This document shows, one piece after another, positions 1 to 6,922 of a stretch of DNA of 64,000 nt. Origin of the DNA: Flavobacteriaceae bacterium. Its GTDB lineage: Bacteria > Bacteroidota > Bacteroidia > Flavobacteriales > Flavobacteriaceae. The stretch lies in contig JALWTD010000017.1 in assembly GCA_027082925.1 (NCBI GenBank), positions 1-64,000 on the forward strand, given 5' to 3'. Below the pieces are notes generated by a model. The model worked only from the letters and a program-made list of their open reading frames with translations. It was not told the origin of the DNA and did no database searches. The position numbers were made by a program, and so were the translations under genes. Within the stretch, counting starts at the first letter, position 1. Every line of letters starts with the position of its first letter.

Positions 1-127
1 CAACACTGGGTATAATTCATTGCTTATGACAAACATTTCCGACAAAAATTAACTATATTTAAATCTGATTTCTTCTCCGACAAATCCTGCGGATTTATCG
101 CAACGAAATCATAACCCAAAACCGTTG
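1..127 (+). repeat. attC-like cassette repeat, copy 1
   Basis: A 127 nt element running from CAAC (1-4) to GTTG (124-127). Its ends form an imperfect inverted repeat: GGGTATAATTCATTGC near the left end pairs with the reverse complement of the segment ending at GTTG. A smaller internal palindrome, AAATCC-TGC-GGATTT, lies near 90. Its sequence differs from copies 2 and 3, but the length and architecture are the same. It may extend left of the window. Confidence 0.7.
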
Positions 128-169
128 CCATTCATTGCGGAACAAAATCAAAACTGAAAGAAAAAATAT

Positions 170-424
170 ATGAAAAAAATAAAACTGACTTTAATTTTAA
201 TGCTTTTATTATCTTTAGATTGTTTTAGTCAACAATCAGGAAACGATGGAATAAAAAATACAGCAATACGGAGTGGAATTGGATTAGGAAGTGTTTTAGC
301 TGTTGTAGTTTCTTGGGAAAGGAACAAATCTGTTTTGTTAGCTTTTTTACACGGAATTTTTAGCTGGTTATATGTTTTATACTTTGTACTAACAAGAAAA
401 CCAGAAGAGAGGTATAAAAAATAA
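170..424 (+). CDS. Small secreted/membrane hypothetical protein
   Basis: An 84-residue protein of unknown function. It starts with a signal-peptide-like segment ending near CFSQQ (about residue 21). A hydrophobic region follows (about 35-77) containing SWERNKS, which suggests one or two membrane spans, and the tail is charged and basic. It is the only gene in the first repeat-bounded interval, in the same orientation as the next genes, so it is best read as a gene cassette. About 145 nt after its stop holds no gene before the next repeat. A close functional assignment is not possible from sequence alone. Confidence 0.6.
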   Translation: MKKIKLTLILMLLLSLDCFSQQSGNDGIKNTAIRSGIGLGSVLAVVVSWERNKSVLLAFLHGIFSWLYVLYFVLTRKPEERYKK

Positions 425-569
425 TTGGAATTTAATCAAGTTTATGAAAACTGAACTTTTGTGGAATTTGATCACTCAATCGGAATTGAAAAATATTGCG
501 GAATAAAATGCTGACTGAATTCACTCAAACGCTAAAAAGTGGGAAACTAAATCTAAACAAACGAAATGG

Positions 570-697
570 CAACACCGTATAAAATTTATGCTTAAATTTG
601 AACTAATACAAACCGATAAAAATTCTAACAAACCGATTTGCTCAAACCGAAAATCCTAACGGATTTTAGGTCGCACAAATCTTATAAAAACCCGTTG
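570..697 (+). repeat. attC-like cassette repeat, copy 2
   Basis: A 128 nt element from CAAC (570) to GTTG (697). It is nearly identical to the copy at 1340-1466, with about seven substitutions and a one-base indel. It carries imperfect terminal inverted repeats and an inner palindrome (AAAATCC-TAAC-GGATTTT). AATGGCAAC at its left edge (565-573) is the exact reverse complement of GTTGCCATT at 124-132, the right edge of copy 1. This links the two ends of the interval between them. Confidence 0.85.
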
Positions 698-710
698 TGC
701 AAAATTTGGA

Positions 711-1331
711 ATGAGAAAATTTAAAATAATATTATTACTTTCAATTGTAGCTTTTAGCTGCCAAAATTCTTTTCAAAAAACGAATAATAAATACAAAAAT
801 ACTCTGAAAAAATTTCCAAATGAACTTTCAAAATATTTTCCGAAAGAATTATCAGACTCATTCAATTTTAGTGAAAGTTATAATACTAAATATTCACCAG
901 TATCTTTTAAGGCAAAATTTATCTATAAAAAATCTGAATTTGAAAATAAAATAAAAAGTTTGAATGATTTTGTTCTTAAAGAATACAAAAGCAACGACCC
1001 GAATTTGTTAATCATTAATCCATTTTATAATTTGAAAAATGATTTTGATATACCCTGGCTTAATGAGAATAATAAAAGACAACAATTATTTTCAAAAGAT
1101 TATATTCCAGTTCCTAATTTTATCGACATAAATCGAAAGACTAGAAATAAATGTAATTTGAGTGATGATTATGTAATAAAAGTATTCGAATTTGAAAAAG
1201 GAAATAAATGGAAAGAATTTCACAATGACAGTAATTGGAATTTACCAATTGGATACGAAGATGGTGCTTCATCAGGCATTGCTGTAAACAGTAAAAAAAG
1301 AACAATAATTTACTGGTTATCAATTTGGTAA
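711..1331 (+). CDS. Cassette-borne lipoprotein, hypothetical
   Basis: A 206-residue protein of unknown function. The N-terminus is a lipoprotein signal, MRKFKIILLLSIVAFSC, with the lipidated cysteine at residue 17. The mature part is Lys/Asn/Phe-rich and shows no motif I recognise. The gene fills its interval almost completely: it starts 13 nt after repeat copy 2 and stops 8 nt before repeat copy 3. This tight packing is typical of integron-type cassettes. The start is the first ATG after the repeat and gives a complete signal peptide. Confidence 0.75.
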   Translation: MRKFKIILLLSIVAFSCQNSFQKTNNKYKNTLKKFPNELSKYFPKELSDSFNFSESYNTKYSPVSFKAKFIYKKSEFENKIKSLNDFVLKEYKSNDPNLLIINPFYNLKNDFDIPWLNENNKRQQLFSKDYIPVPNFIDINRKTRNKCNLSDDYVIKVFEFEKGNKWKEFHNDSNWNLPIGYEDGASSGIAVNSKKRTIIYWLSIW

Positions 1332-1339
1332 ACTTTGCA

Positions 1340-1466
1340 CAACACCGTATAAAATTTATGCTTAAATTTGGACTAGTACAAACTGACAAAAATACTAACA
1401 AACCGATTTGCTCAAACCGAAAATCCTACGGATTTTAGGTCGCACAAATCTTATACAAACTCGTTG
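1340..1466 (+). repeat. attC-like cassette repeat, copy 3
   Basis: A 127 nt element from CAAC (1340) to GTTG (1466), close to copy 2. TTTGCACAAC at its left edge (1334-1343) is an exact 10 nt reverse complement of GTTGTGCAAA at the right edge of copy 2 (694-703). The inner palindrome is AAAATCC-TAC-GGATTTT. The right edge reads GTTGTGTGCC. No matching inverted sequence was seen before 2060, so the third interval seems to have lost its own closing repeat. Confidence 0.85.
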
Positions 1467-1537
1467 TGTGCCATTTGACAAAATGTACTTTCCTGAAATA
1501 GATTGACTAAAAATTAGACAACTTAAACAACGAAAAT

Positions 1538-1747
1538 ATGAAACAACAAAAACCACCCTGTCGAAAAAAATCCTATCAAAAAATAGGTTTCGATTTAAAA
1601 CTTTTAATCATTGACCAAATCCAAAACGGGAGAATATCGGTCAATTATGCTGCTGATTCACTAAAAGATGACTATCTATTTTGGTTAGAACGAGAACCCA
1701 ATTTTACAAATGACATAATACCTACTTTAGAAGTATACCAAGAATAA
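1538..1747 (+). pseudogene. Truncated HTH transposase-like (IS3 OrfA-type) fragment
   Basis: A 69-codon open frame. Residues 10-40 (KKSYQKIGFDLKLLIIDQIQ, then NGRISVNYAA) resemble the N-terminal helix-turn-helix of flavobacterial transposase OrfA proteins. The resemblance ends at NYAA and the rest (DSLKDDYLFWLEREP onward) is not recognised. At about 70 codons it is shorter than a usual OrfA of around 90-120, and no OrfB or terminal inverted repeats are visible, so this is probably a broken remnant. It lies in the third cassette interval. The assignment rests on remembered family resemblance only. Confidence 0.4.
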
Positions 1748-1990
1748 TGCACCCGCTTTTTTGAAACTGAAAATAATATTCAACTATTCCCGAATCCAAC
1801 AAATGAAATAGTGAAAATTAATATTTTAGAAGGAAATTTAAAAAAGATAAAACTGTATACACCTATCGGAAAATTTATTCATGAATATACTTCATCTGAA
1901 TTTTCAATTTCCAATCTTCCAAACGGACTTTACTTTGTTGTTATTGAAACCGATAAAAACACTTTCAGAAATAAACTGATTAAAAAATAA
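1748..1990 (+). pseudogene. Orphan type IX secretion C-terminal sorting domain
   Basis: This region is open in the same frame as the preceding fragment, directly after its TAA at 1745-1747, and has no start codon of its own. The translation contains IQLFPNPTNEIVKINI, then IKLYTPIGK, then ISNLPNGLYFVVIET and a final basic LIKK. That is the standard order of a type A T9SS sorting domain (por/Secre tail, about 75 residues). The large secreted passenger that such a domain normally follows is missing. It is most likely the stump of a deleted T9SS cargo gene. Confidence 0.75.
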
Positions 1991-2063
1991 ATAAAATCAA
2001 TTAAAATATTTTATCTTTTACCTTTTAAAGCAAGCATTAAAATGCAAAGAAAAGCTGTTAAAT

Positions 2064-2654
2064 ATGTCAAAAAACAGAAAAATGATAACGCTTAAAACTC
2101 TTTTACCAACAATTCTAATACTCTTTTTAAGTACTGTTACTTTTGGACAAAACAGAATTGTTTCTAGGATTGACTCAACCTATACAAATGAAATTGTGCT
2201 AATTCAAGAATTTAGTGTAAATGCACCATTAGATGCTGTTTGGAATGCTTACACAACAGAAAAAGGCTGGAAAAATTGGGCAGTTCCTATTGCAAAAATC
2301 GATTTAAAAGTTGGGGGATTTATTAAAACCAATTACAATAAAAATGGAAAAATTGGAGATAGCACAACCATTTTAATGCACATTGTAAACTATGTACCTA
2401 AAAAACTTATAACGCTACAGGCTGAAATAACAGCTAACTTTCCTGAATTTATGAAAAAAGAAGCTAAAGATTTCTACAATGTTATTTATTTTGAAAAACT
2501 CAACGAAGAGAAAACAGCTGTAAAATCATATGGCATTGGTTATAAGAATACCCAAAAATACCTTTCCTTGCTAAAATACTTCATTAAAGCAAATGAAATG
2601 TCATTAAACAATTTAATAACGTATCTAGAAACCGGCCAAGCTGTTATAAAATGA
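2064..2654 (+). CDS. SRPBCC (AHSA1-like) domain protein, exported
   Basis: A 196-residue protein with an N-terminal signal-like segment (hydrophobic residues about 10-28, ending TFGQ). An SRPBCC/START-fold domain follows, recognised from VNAPLDAVWNAYTTEKGWKNW, the VGG turn and the C-terminal helix. Family members bind hydrophobic ligands, but no specific ligand can be read here. ATG at 2082 is an alternative start that gives a tighter signal peptide. The stop overlaps the next start (ATGA at 2651-2654), implying translational coupling with the FkbM methyltransferase. A second SRPBCC gene follows that enzyme. Confidence 0.8.
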   Translation: MSKNRKMITLKTLLPTILILFLSTVTFGQNRIVSRIDSTYTNEIVLIQEFSVNAPLDAVWNAYTTEKGWKNWAVPIAKIDLKVGGFIKTNYNKNGKIGDSTTILMHIVNYVPKKLITLQAEITANFPEFMKKEAKDFYNVIYFEKLNEEKTAVKSYGIGYKNTQKYLSLLKYFIKANEMSLNNLITYLETGQAVIK

Positions 2655-3499
2655 AGTTTAGACTCTTTCTTGCCAAAATTTTTAAAATCCTGTTTAAAAA
2701 CAGTTACTTAAAACGTAAATACTTCGGAATACACAAAAAATTATTTCGTCCACTTAACTTATTTAAAGATGTTGTTTGCGTAACAAACTATAATGGATTA
2801 CAACTAATAGTGCATATTGATGATTGGATACAAGGAACTATCTATTTTTTGGGAGCATATGAAAAACCCGAGTTAAAAGCACTTGAAAAATTTATAACCC
2901 CAAAAAGTACTTGTATTGATTTGGGTGCTAACTTTGGACTATATACCCTTTACATATCTAAATTAATTGATGAAAATGGAAAAATTATTTCCTTTGAACC
3001 GTTTACAAAAAACTATACCTTTTTAATCAAAAATATTGCCTTAAACAAGCTTACAAATATACAAACCGAAAGACTGGCTGTAGGTAAAAAAGAAGGTATT
3101 ACTAGTTTGTACTACAACGAAAAAGAAAAAAATTTAGGGATGGTTTCTACAAATTACACTTGTAATGCTATTACAGAAGAAGTAAATGTGGTTGCATTAG
3201 ACTCGTACTTCAAAAACAACGCAATAAATCATCTCGATTTTATTAAAATTGACATAGAAGGAGCTGAGTACAATGCACTGTTAGGTATGAAAAACATTTT
3301 AACAGTACACAGTCCTACCCTATTAATAGAAATATTAGAAGATTACCAACAACCTAACAATAGTGAAAAAATTCATACCTTTTTAAGCAAATTAGGGTAT
3401 CAAAAATATTTTATAGATAATGAAGGCAACCTCTCTAAAACCGAAATAAATCCTGAAAGAAAAAATTATATTTTTACAAAAAAAGCGCAGTATGAATAA
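2651..3499 (+). CDS. FkbM family methyltransferase
   Basis: A 282-residue SAM-dependent O-methyltransferase of the FkbM type. The SAM-binding motif is CIDLGANFGLYTLY (about residues 88-101), followed by SFEP (motif II) and FIKIDIEGAEYNALLGM (about 198-212), which is diagnostic for FkbM proteins. The N-terminal 50 residues are basic with no export signal, so it acts in the cytoplasm. Its substrate is unknown; relatives methylate sugars or polyketides. It overlaps both neighbours (4 nt upstream, 8 nt downstream), forming a coupled three-gene unit with two SRPBCC proteins. Confidence 0.88.
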   Translation: MKFRLFLAKIFKILFKNSYLKRKYFGIHKKLFRPLNLFKDVVCVTNYNGLQLIVHIDDWIQGTIYFLGAYEKPELKALEKFITPKSTCIDLGANFGLYTLYISKLIDENGKIISFEPFTKNYTFLIKNIALNKLTNIQTERLAVGKKEGITSLYYNEKEKNLGMVSTNYTCNAITEEVNVVALDSYFKNNAINHLDFIKIDIEGAEYNALLGMKNILTVHSPTLLIEILEDYQQPNNSEKIHTFLSKLGYQKYFIDNEGNLSKTEINPERKNYIFTKKAQYE

Positions 3500-3896
3500 C
3501 AACATAGGAAAAACTAAATCTGTAGGTTTTCAATTTGGAATACGAAAAACAGTACCTGCTTCAGCCGAAAAAGTATGGGAATTTCTTTTTTCTGAAGCTG
3601 GAACAAACATATGGCTTGGAAAACTAAAAAACGAGCTCGAATTAAAAAAAGAATTTGAAACACTCGAAAGAGTTACAGGATATGTGAGAGTTTTTACACC
3701 CAACTCACACATTCGATTAAATTGGAAACCCAAACATTGGGAAAACACCTCTACTATTCAAATCCGAATTATTTCAAAAGGAGACCAAACCACCATTGCT
3801 ATTCACCAAGAAAAGTTACTAAATACACAGCAGCGTAACGAAATGAAAGCGTATTGGACAACCAAAATAAACGAGCTAACAAGTAATCTAAAATAA
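3492..3896 (+). CDS. SRPBCC (AHSA1-like) domain protein, cytoplasmic
   Basis: A 134-residue single-domain protein of the SRPBCC superfamily, recognised from VPASAEKVWEFLFSEAG, a central RVFTPNSHIRLNWKP strand region and a C-terminal amphipathic helix. There is no signal peptide, unlike the related gene two positions upstream. It starts 8 nt inside the FkbM gene and is probably co-translated with it. The function is unknown; the fold binds small hydrophobic ligands or acts as a cyclase or co-chaperone in other settings. Confidence 0.8.
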   Translation: MNNNIGKTKSVGFQFGIRKTVPASAEKVWEFLFSEAGTNIWLGKLKNELELKKEFETLERVTGYVRVFTPNSHIRLNWKPKHWENTSTIQIRIISKGDQTTIAIHQEKLLNTQQRNEMKAYWTTKINELTSNLK

Positions 3897-3905
3897 CCAC
3901 TTCCT

Positions 3906-3922
3906 TTACAAGTAACTTGTAA
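3906..3922. promoter_or_regulatory. 17 nt perfect palindrome, possible operator
   Basis: TTACAAGT-A-ACTTGTAA is a perfect 8+1+8 inverted repeat in the 228 nt gap between the SRPBCC unit and the hydrolase/AraC fusion gene. It lacks a T-run, so it does not look like an intrinsic terminator. It could be a binding site for the nearby AraC-type protein or another dimeric regulator; this is inference from symmetry and position. Confidence 0.4.
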
Positions 3923-4124
3923 CATATTAGACATTAAATTGTAACAAATAAAAATAAATTTACCGTCTTTAAAAGGCCTCTTTAAACCACCTTTTACACT
4001 CTAAACAACGCACATTAAAAACACCTAACAATCTGAAATAAAACATATTGACTTAATTAGGCAATTTATTTTTACTAAATTTAAGGGAATTTTTTACGAC
4101 TTAACGTATTTATGCGAATACTAA

Positions 4125-5327
4125 ATGAAGCCAGTAACAAAGTACACAAAAAGCGGAACAGTTAACATAGCTTACCAAGTTATTGGTGAAGGACCTATTG
4201 ACATTGTATATATTCCCGGATGGGTTTCAAACATTGATATGATGTGGTCTGAGCCTAAACTCGCTGCTTTTTTAATTCGATTAACTTTTTTTTCAAGACT
4301 CATTTTATTTGATAAAAGAGGGACAGGTCTTTCTGATAGATTTGATAAATATTCAACACTCGAAGAACGAATGGATGATATTCGTGCAGTAATGGATGCT
4401 ACCAACTCAGAAAAAGCAGTACTTTTTAGTCATTCTGAAGGAGGTTCGGTAAGTATTTTATTTGCCCACACCTATCCGCATCGTACCATTTCATTAATTG
4501 GTTTTGGAATTTTCGCAAAGCGAAGGTACTCTGCTGATTACCCTTGGGCTCCCACCGATGCTGAACGAGAACTATCGTACAAAGTTATTGAAGAAACTTG
4601 GACCAATGGCAATATGAATAGCCTTAAAATATTAGTTCCTTCATTAGCTCATAACGATAAATTTATGGAGTGGTTTGCTAGCTATCTTCGCTCTTCAGCA
4701 AGTCCCGGAGCAGCTTTAGAACTACAAAAACAGAATACGTTTATAGATGTTACCCATATTTTAAAACACATAAAAGTACCTACGTTGCTTTTATTTAAAA
4801 CAGGTGATAAAGAAATAAAAATTGAAGAAGGAAGATATCTTGCTACCCATATCCCAAACTCAAAACTAATTGAACTTTCAGGAAATGACCATTTGTTTTG
4901 GACAGATGATGCATTTTTAGTACTTGCTGAAATTGAAGAGTTTATTACCGGAATTAGACCTCTAAAAAGGCATGAGACATATTTAAAAATCACAAACGCC
5001 AATTCAAAAATAGCATTGGAAAACACGATGCTTACTAATTTTATGTACAACCTTAAAATTGAAGAATTTGCCAAACTTTCCGGTAGAAGTTTATCAAAAT
5101 TTAAAAGAGATTTTTATGCCATTTTTAAAACAACTCCTTCAAAATGGTTAAAAATTAAACGATTGAAATATGCCAAAATACTTATAGAAAAAGGCGATTT
5201 AAACATCAATCAAATTTGTTATGAATGTGGTTTCAAAAATTGCTCGCACTTTATTCAATCGTTTAAAAAACTTTATAAATTAACACCTCAACAATTAAAA
5301 AGAAAAAATAGCATCCTCGAACTTTAA
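4125..5327 (+). CDS. Alpha/beta hydrolase fused to AraC-type DNA-binding domain
   Basis: A 400-residue two-domain protein. Residues about 1-275 form an alpha/beta hydrolase with VYIPGWVSN (oxyanion region), FDKRGTGLSD, the nucleophile elbow SHSEGG (Ser104), an acidic residue near LLFKTGDKE, and His in GNDHLFW (about 254). The N-terminus resembles hydrolase domains found on bacterial adenylate cyclases and LuxR-like regulators. Residues about 285-400 form an AraC/XylS helix-turn-helix pair (LKIEEFAKLSGRSLSKFKRDF; NINQICYECGFKNCSHFIQSFKKLY). It is probably a transcription regulator whose hydrolase-like domain senses or cleaves a small ligand. The elbow reads S-x-S-x-G rather than G-x-S-x-G. Confidence 0.85.
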   Translation: MKPVTKYTKSGTVNIAYQVIGEGPIDIVYIPGWVSNIDMMWSEPKLAAFLIRLTFFSRLILFDKRGTGLSDRFDKYSTLEERMDDIRAVMDATNSEKAVLFSHSEGGSVSILFAHTYPHRTISLIGFGIFAKRRYSADYPWAPTDAERELSYKVIEETWTNGNMNSLKILVPSLAHNDKFMEWFASYLRSSASPGAALELQKQNTFIDVTHILKHIKVPTLLLFKTGDKEIKIEEGRYLATHIPNSKLIELSGNDHLFWTDDAFLVLAEIEEFITGIRPLKRHETYLKITNANSKIALENTMLTNFMYNLKIEEFAKLSGRSLSKFKRDFYAIFKTTPSKWLKIKRLKYAKILIEKGDLNINQICYECGFKNCSHFIQSFKKLYKLTPQQLKRKNSILEL

Positions 5328-5418
5328 AACACATTATTTGGACTTTTTACCATACTTTTAATAATTTTTTTTCTTTTCCTTTATCACAACATAAGTTAAC
5401 TAACTAAAATTCAAGAAA

Positions 5419-5934
5419 ATGAAAACTAGATTTACATTAATTATGATGGTGGTTTTTAGTCTTTTTTTTACCGGATGTAAAAAAGAAGAAAACCAAAAAT
5501 TAAAAAAAGAAGTTGCTAAAGTTGATTTAATCAACAACGAATTTCCGGAAGCAAAGCAAGAAGTTATTAAAACTTTTGAAGAAATTGCTCAAAGTATTAT
5601 TGATGGAGACGTTGATAAACTAATCTCCTTTCATGCGTACGGACCTAAATTTACAGAATTTAAAAATGGAGAACCTAGAAATAGCAGCAAGGCAAATGAA
5701 GCCCATGAACGAAATGTTTTTGGCTCGGTAACCGAAGTTATAAAATTTGATGCAAAAGATTTAAAAGTAGCTGTCTACGGAGATGTTGCCAATGTAACTT
5801 TTCACTCAGACTTCCAATTAAAATTTGGAGAAAATCTTGTTGTTGTAAATGACCAAATTACCTTATTATTTGTAAAAACAGACGATGGATGGAGAATGGT
5901 TCACGAACATCACTCTCCTCTAAAAAAAGCATGA
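5419..5934 (+). CDS. NTF2-like (SnoaL/DUF4440-type) lipoprotein
   Basis: A 171-residue lipoprotein with the signal MKTRFTLIMMVVFSLFFTGC and the lipidated cysteine at residue 20. The mature part has an NTF2-like fold pattern: a helix EVIKTFEEIAQSIIDGDVDKLISFH, a middle section FTEFKNGEPRNSS, then beta strands ending in LLFVKTDDGWRMVHEHHSP. Such domains bind small ligands or act as ketosteroid-isomerase-like enzymes; nothing here fixes the activity. It sits alone and is followed by a strong hairpin terminator. Confidence 0.75.
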   Translation: MKTRFTLIMMVVFSLFFTGCKKEENQKLKKEVAKVDLINNEFPEAKQEVIKTFEEIAQSIIDGDVDKLISFHAYGPKFTEFKNGEPRNSSKANEAHERNVFGSVTEVIKFDAKDLKVAVYGDVANVTFHSDFQLKFGENLVVVNDQITLLFVKTDDGWRMVHEHHSPLKKA

Positions 5935-6007
5935 CATAAAATAATAGAATATACACTCTTTTATGAGAAGCCATTGTTTGTTAAAATAATGGCTTTAACC
6001 TAATTAA

Positions 6008-6053
6008 AATAGTATGGTGTGATTACATATTTTTTTACATCATACTATTTTTT
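6008..6053 (+). terminator. Intrinsic terminator after the NTF2-like lipoprotein gene
   Basis: AATAGTATGGTGT pairs with ACATCATACTATT (13 bp with one G-T pair) and is followed by a T-rich tail. A second hairpin, AAGCCATT / AATGGCTT, lies just upstream at 5968-5995 but lacks a long T-run. Confidence 0.75.
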
Positions 6054-6178
6054 CTATATATTTACATGAGATTTTCAATTACAACATTCTAACAGTTTAA
6101 TAATACTATTCTTAATTAGTAGAATTATTGAACTATAAAAAGTAGTATATTTAAAGGTATTCAATTTAAAAACAACCT

Positions 6179-6352
6179 ATGAAAGAAGTTATTTGTATAG
6201 AATGTGAATCGCACTATTATAAAGATAGCTCGGTAATGACAGAACTATGTCCTAATTGTGCTCATAAGCTATATGGATACCCAAATTGTACACATCAATT
6301 TGAGAATGGACAATGCACCAAATGCGGTTTTAACAACAGTTGCAAACTATGA
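6179..6352 (+). CDS. Small zinc-ribbon-like protein
   Basis: A 57-residue protein with paired cysteines CIEC (near the N-terminus), CPNC, then C...CTKCG and a final Cys. Three CxxC motifs in such a short chain indicate a zinc ribbon or similar metal-binding microprotein. There is no export signal. Its TGA overlaps the ATG of the next small membrane-protein gene (ATGA at 6349-6352), which supports both being real and co-translated. Function unknown. Confidence 0.65.
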   Translation: MKEVICIECESHYYKDSSVMTELCPNCAHKLYGYPNCTHQFENGQCTKCGFNNSCKL

Positions 6353-6630
6353 ACCAAAAATTTACTCTAAAAAGTAAAACAATTATTAATTTTACAATTG
6401 TATGCTATTTTATCATCCTTTATTGGATTGACAAGTATAAAATAAATATTGTTATTGTTGGCGTTTTTAGAGAACTCTTAACTATCCCTTTCTTAATCGC
6501 ACAACTTTTATGTTCATTTTTAAGCATTAAAACAATATTATCTAAAAAGAGTTTAACTATTTTGTTTATAATCAGCACATTAGCATTAGTGATTTCTACA
6601 GCAATTACATTTCAAAGTTTTTTTAATTAA
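6349..6630 (+). CDS. Small membrane protein, hypothetical
   Basis: A 93-residue protein with three likely membrane spans (about residues 11-26, 33-55 and 68-90). The chosen start is the ATG at 6349, which overlaps the stop of the zinc-ribbon gene; an in-frame TTG at 6340 would add three residues. No family was recognised. The overlap implies a two-gene unit with the zinc-ribbon protein. Confidence 0.55.
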   Translation: MNQKFTLKSKTIINFTIVCYFIILYWIDKYKINIVIVGVFRELLTIPFLIAQLLCSFLSIKTILSKKSLTILFIISTLALVISTAITFQSFFN

Positions 6631-6922
6631 ACCTCTACCTGTTTTAGATAAAGTGTTATTTAAAATCAATATAAATAAATTAACTAATTCTAAACAATTC
6701 TCCTTTACTTACAAGGATTACCGCACTGTTAAATAATAATATACAAAACCGTAAGATTTTTATAATTAAAAATAAATAATATATTTGCCAAATTAAAAAT
6801 TTACCTGAGTATTAGTTAATTACACATTAAGCAATTAAAATTGTTTTATTTTTTTACTTAATACCTATGTAATTAATATAAAGTATATTTAGTTGTCTTT
6901 AATTTTACAGTAATTAATAACT

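Noticed and set aside
1141-1401. Minus-strand ORF of 86 codons over the cassette lipoprotein
   Set aside because: It lies opposite a gene with a clear lipoprotein signal and spans the repeat; no protein features.
1538-1747. Complete insertion sequence
   Set aside because: No terminal inverted repeats, target duplication or second transposase frame is visible.
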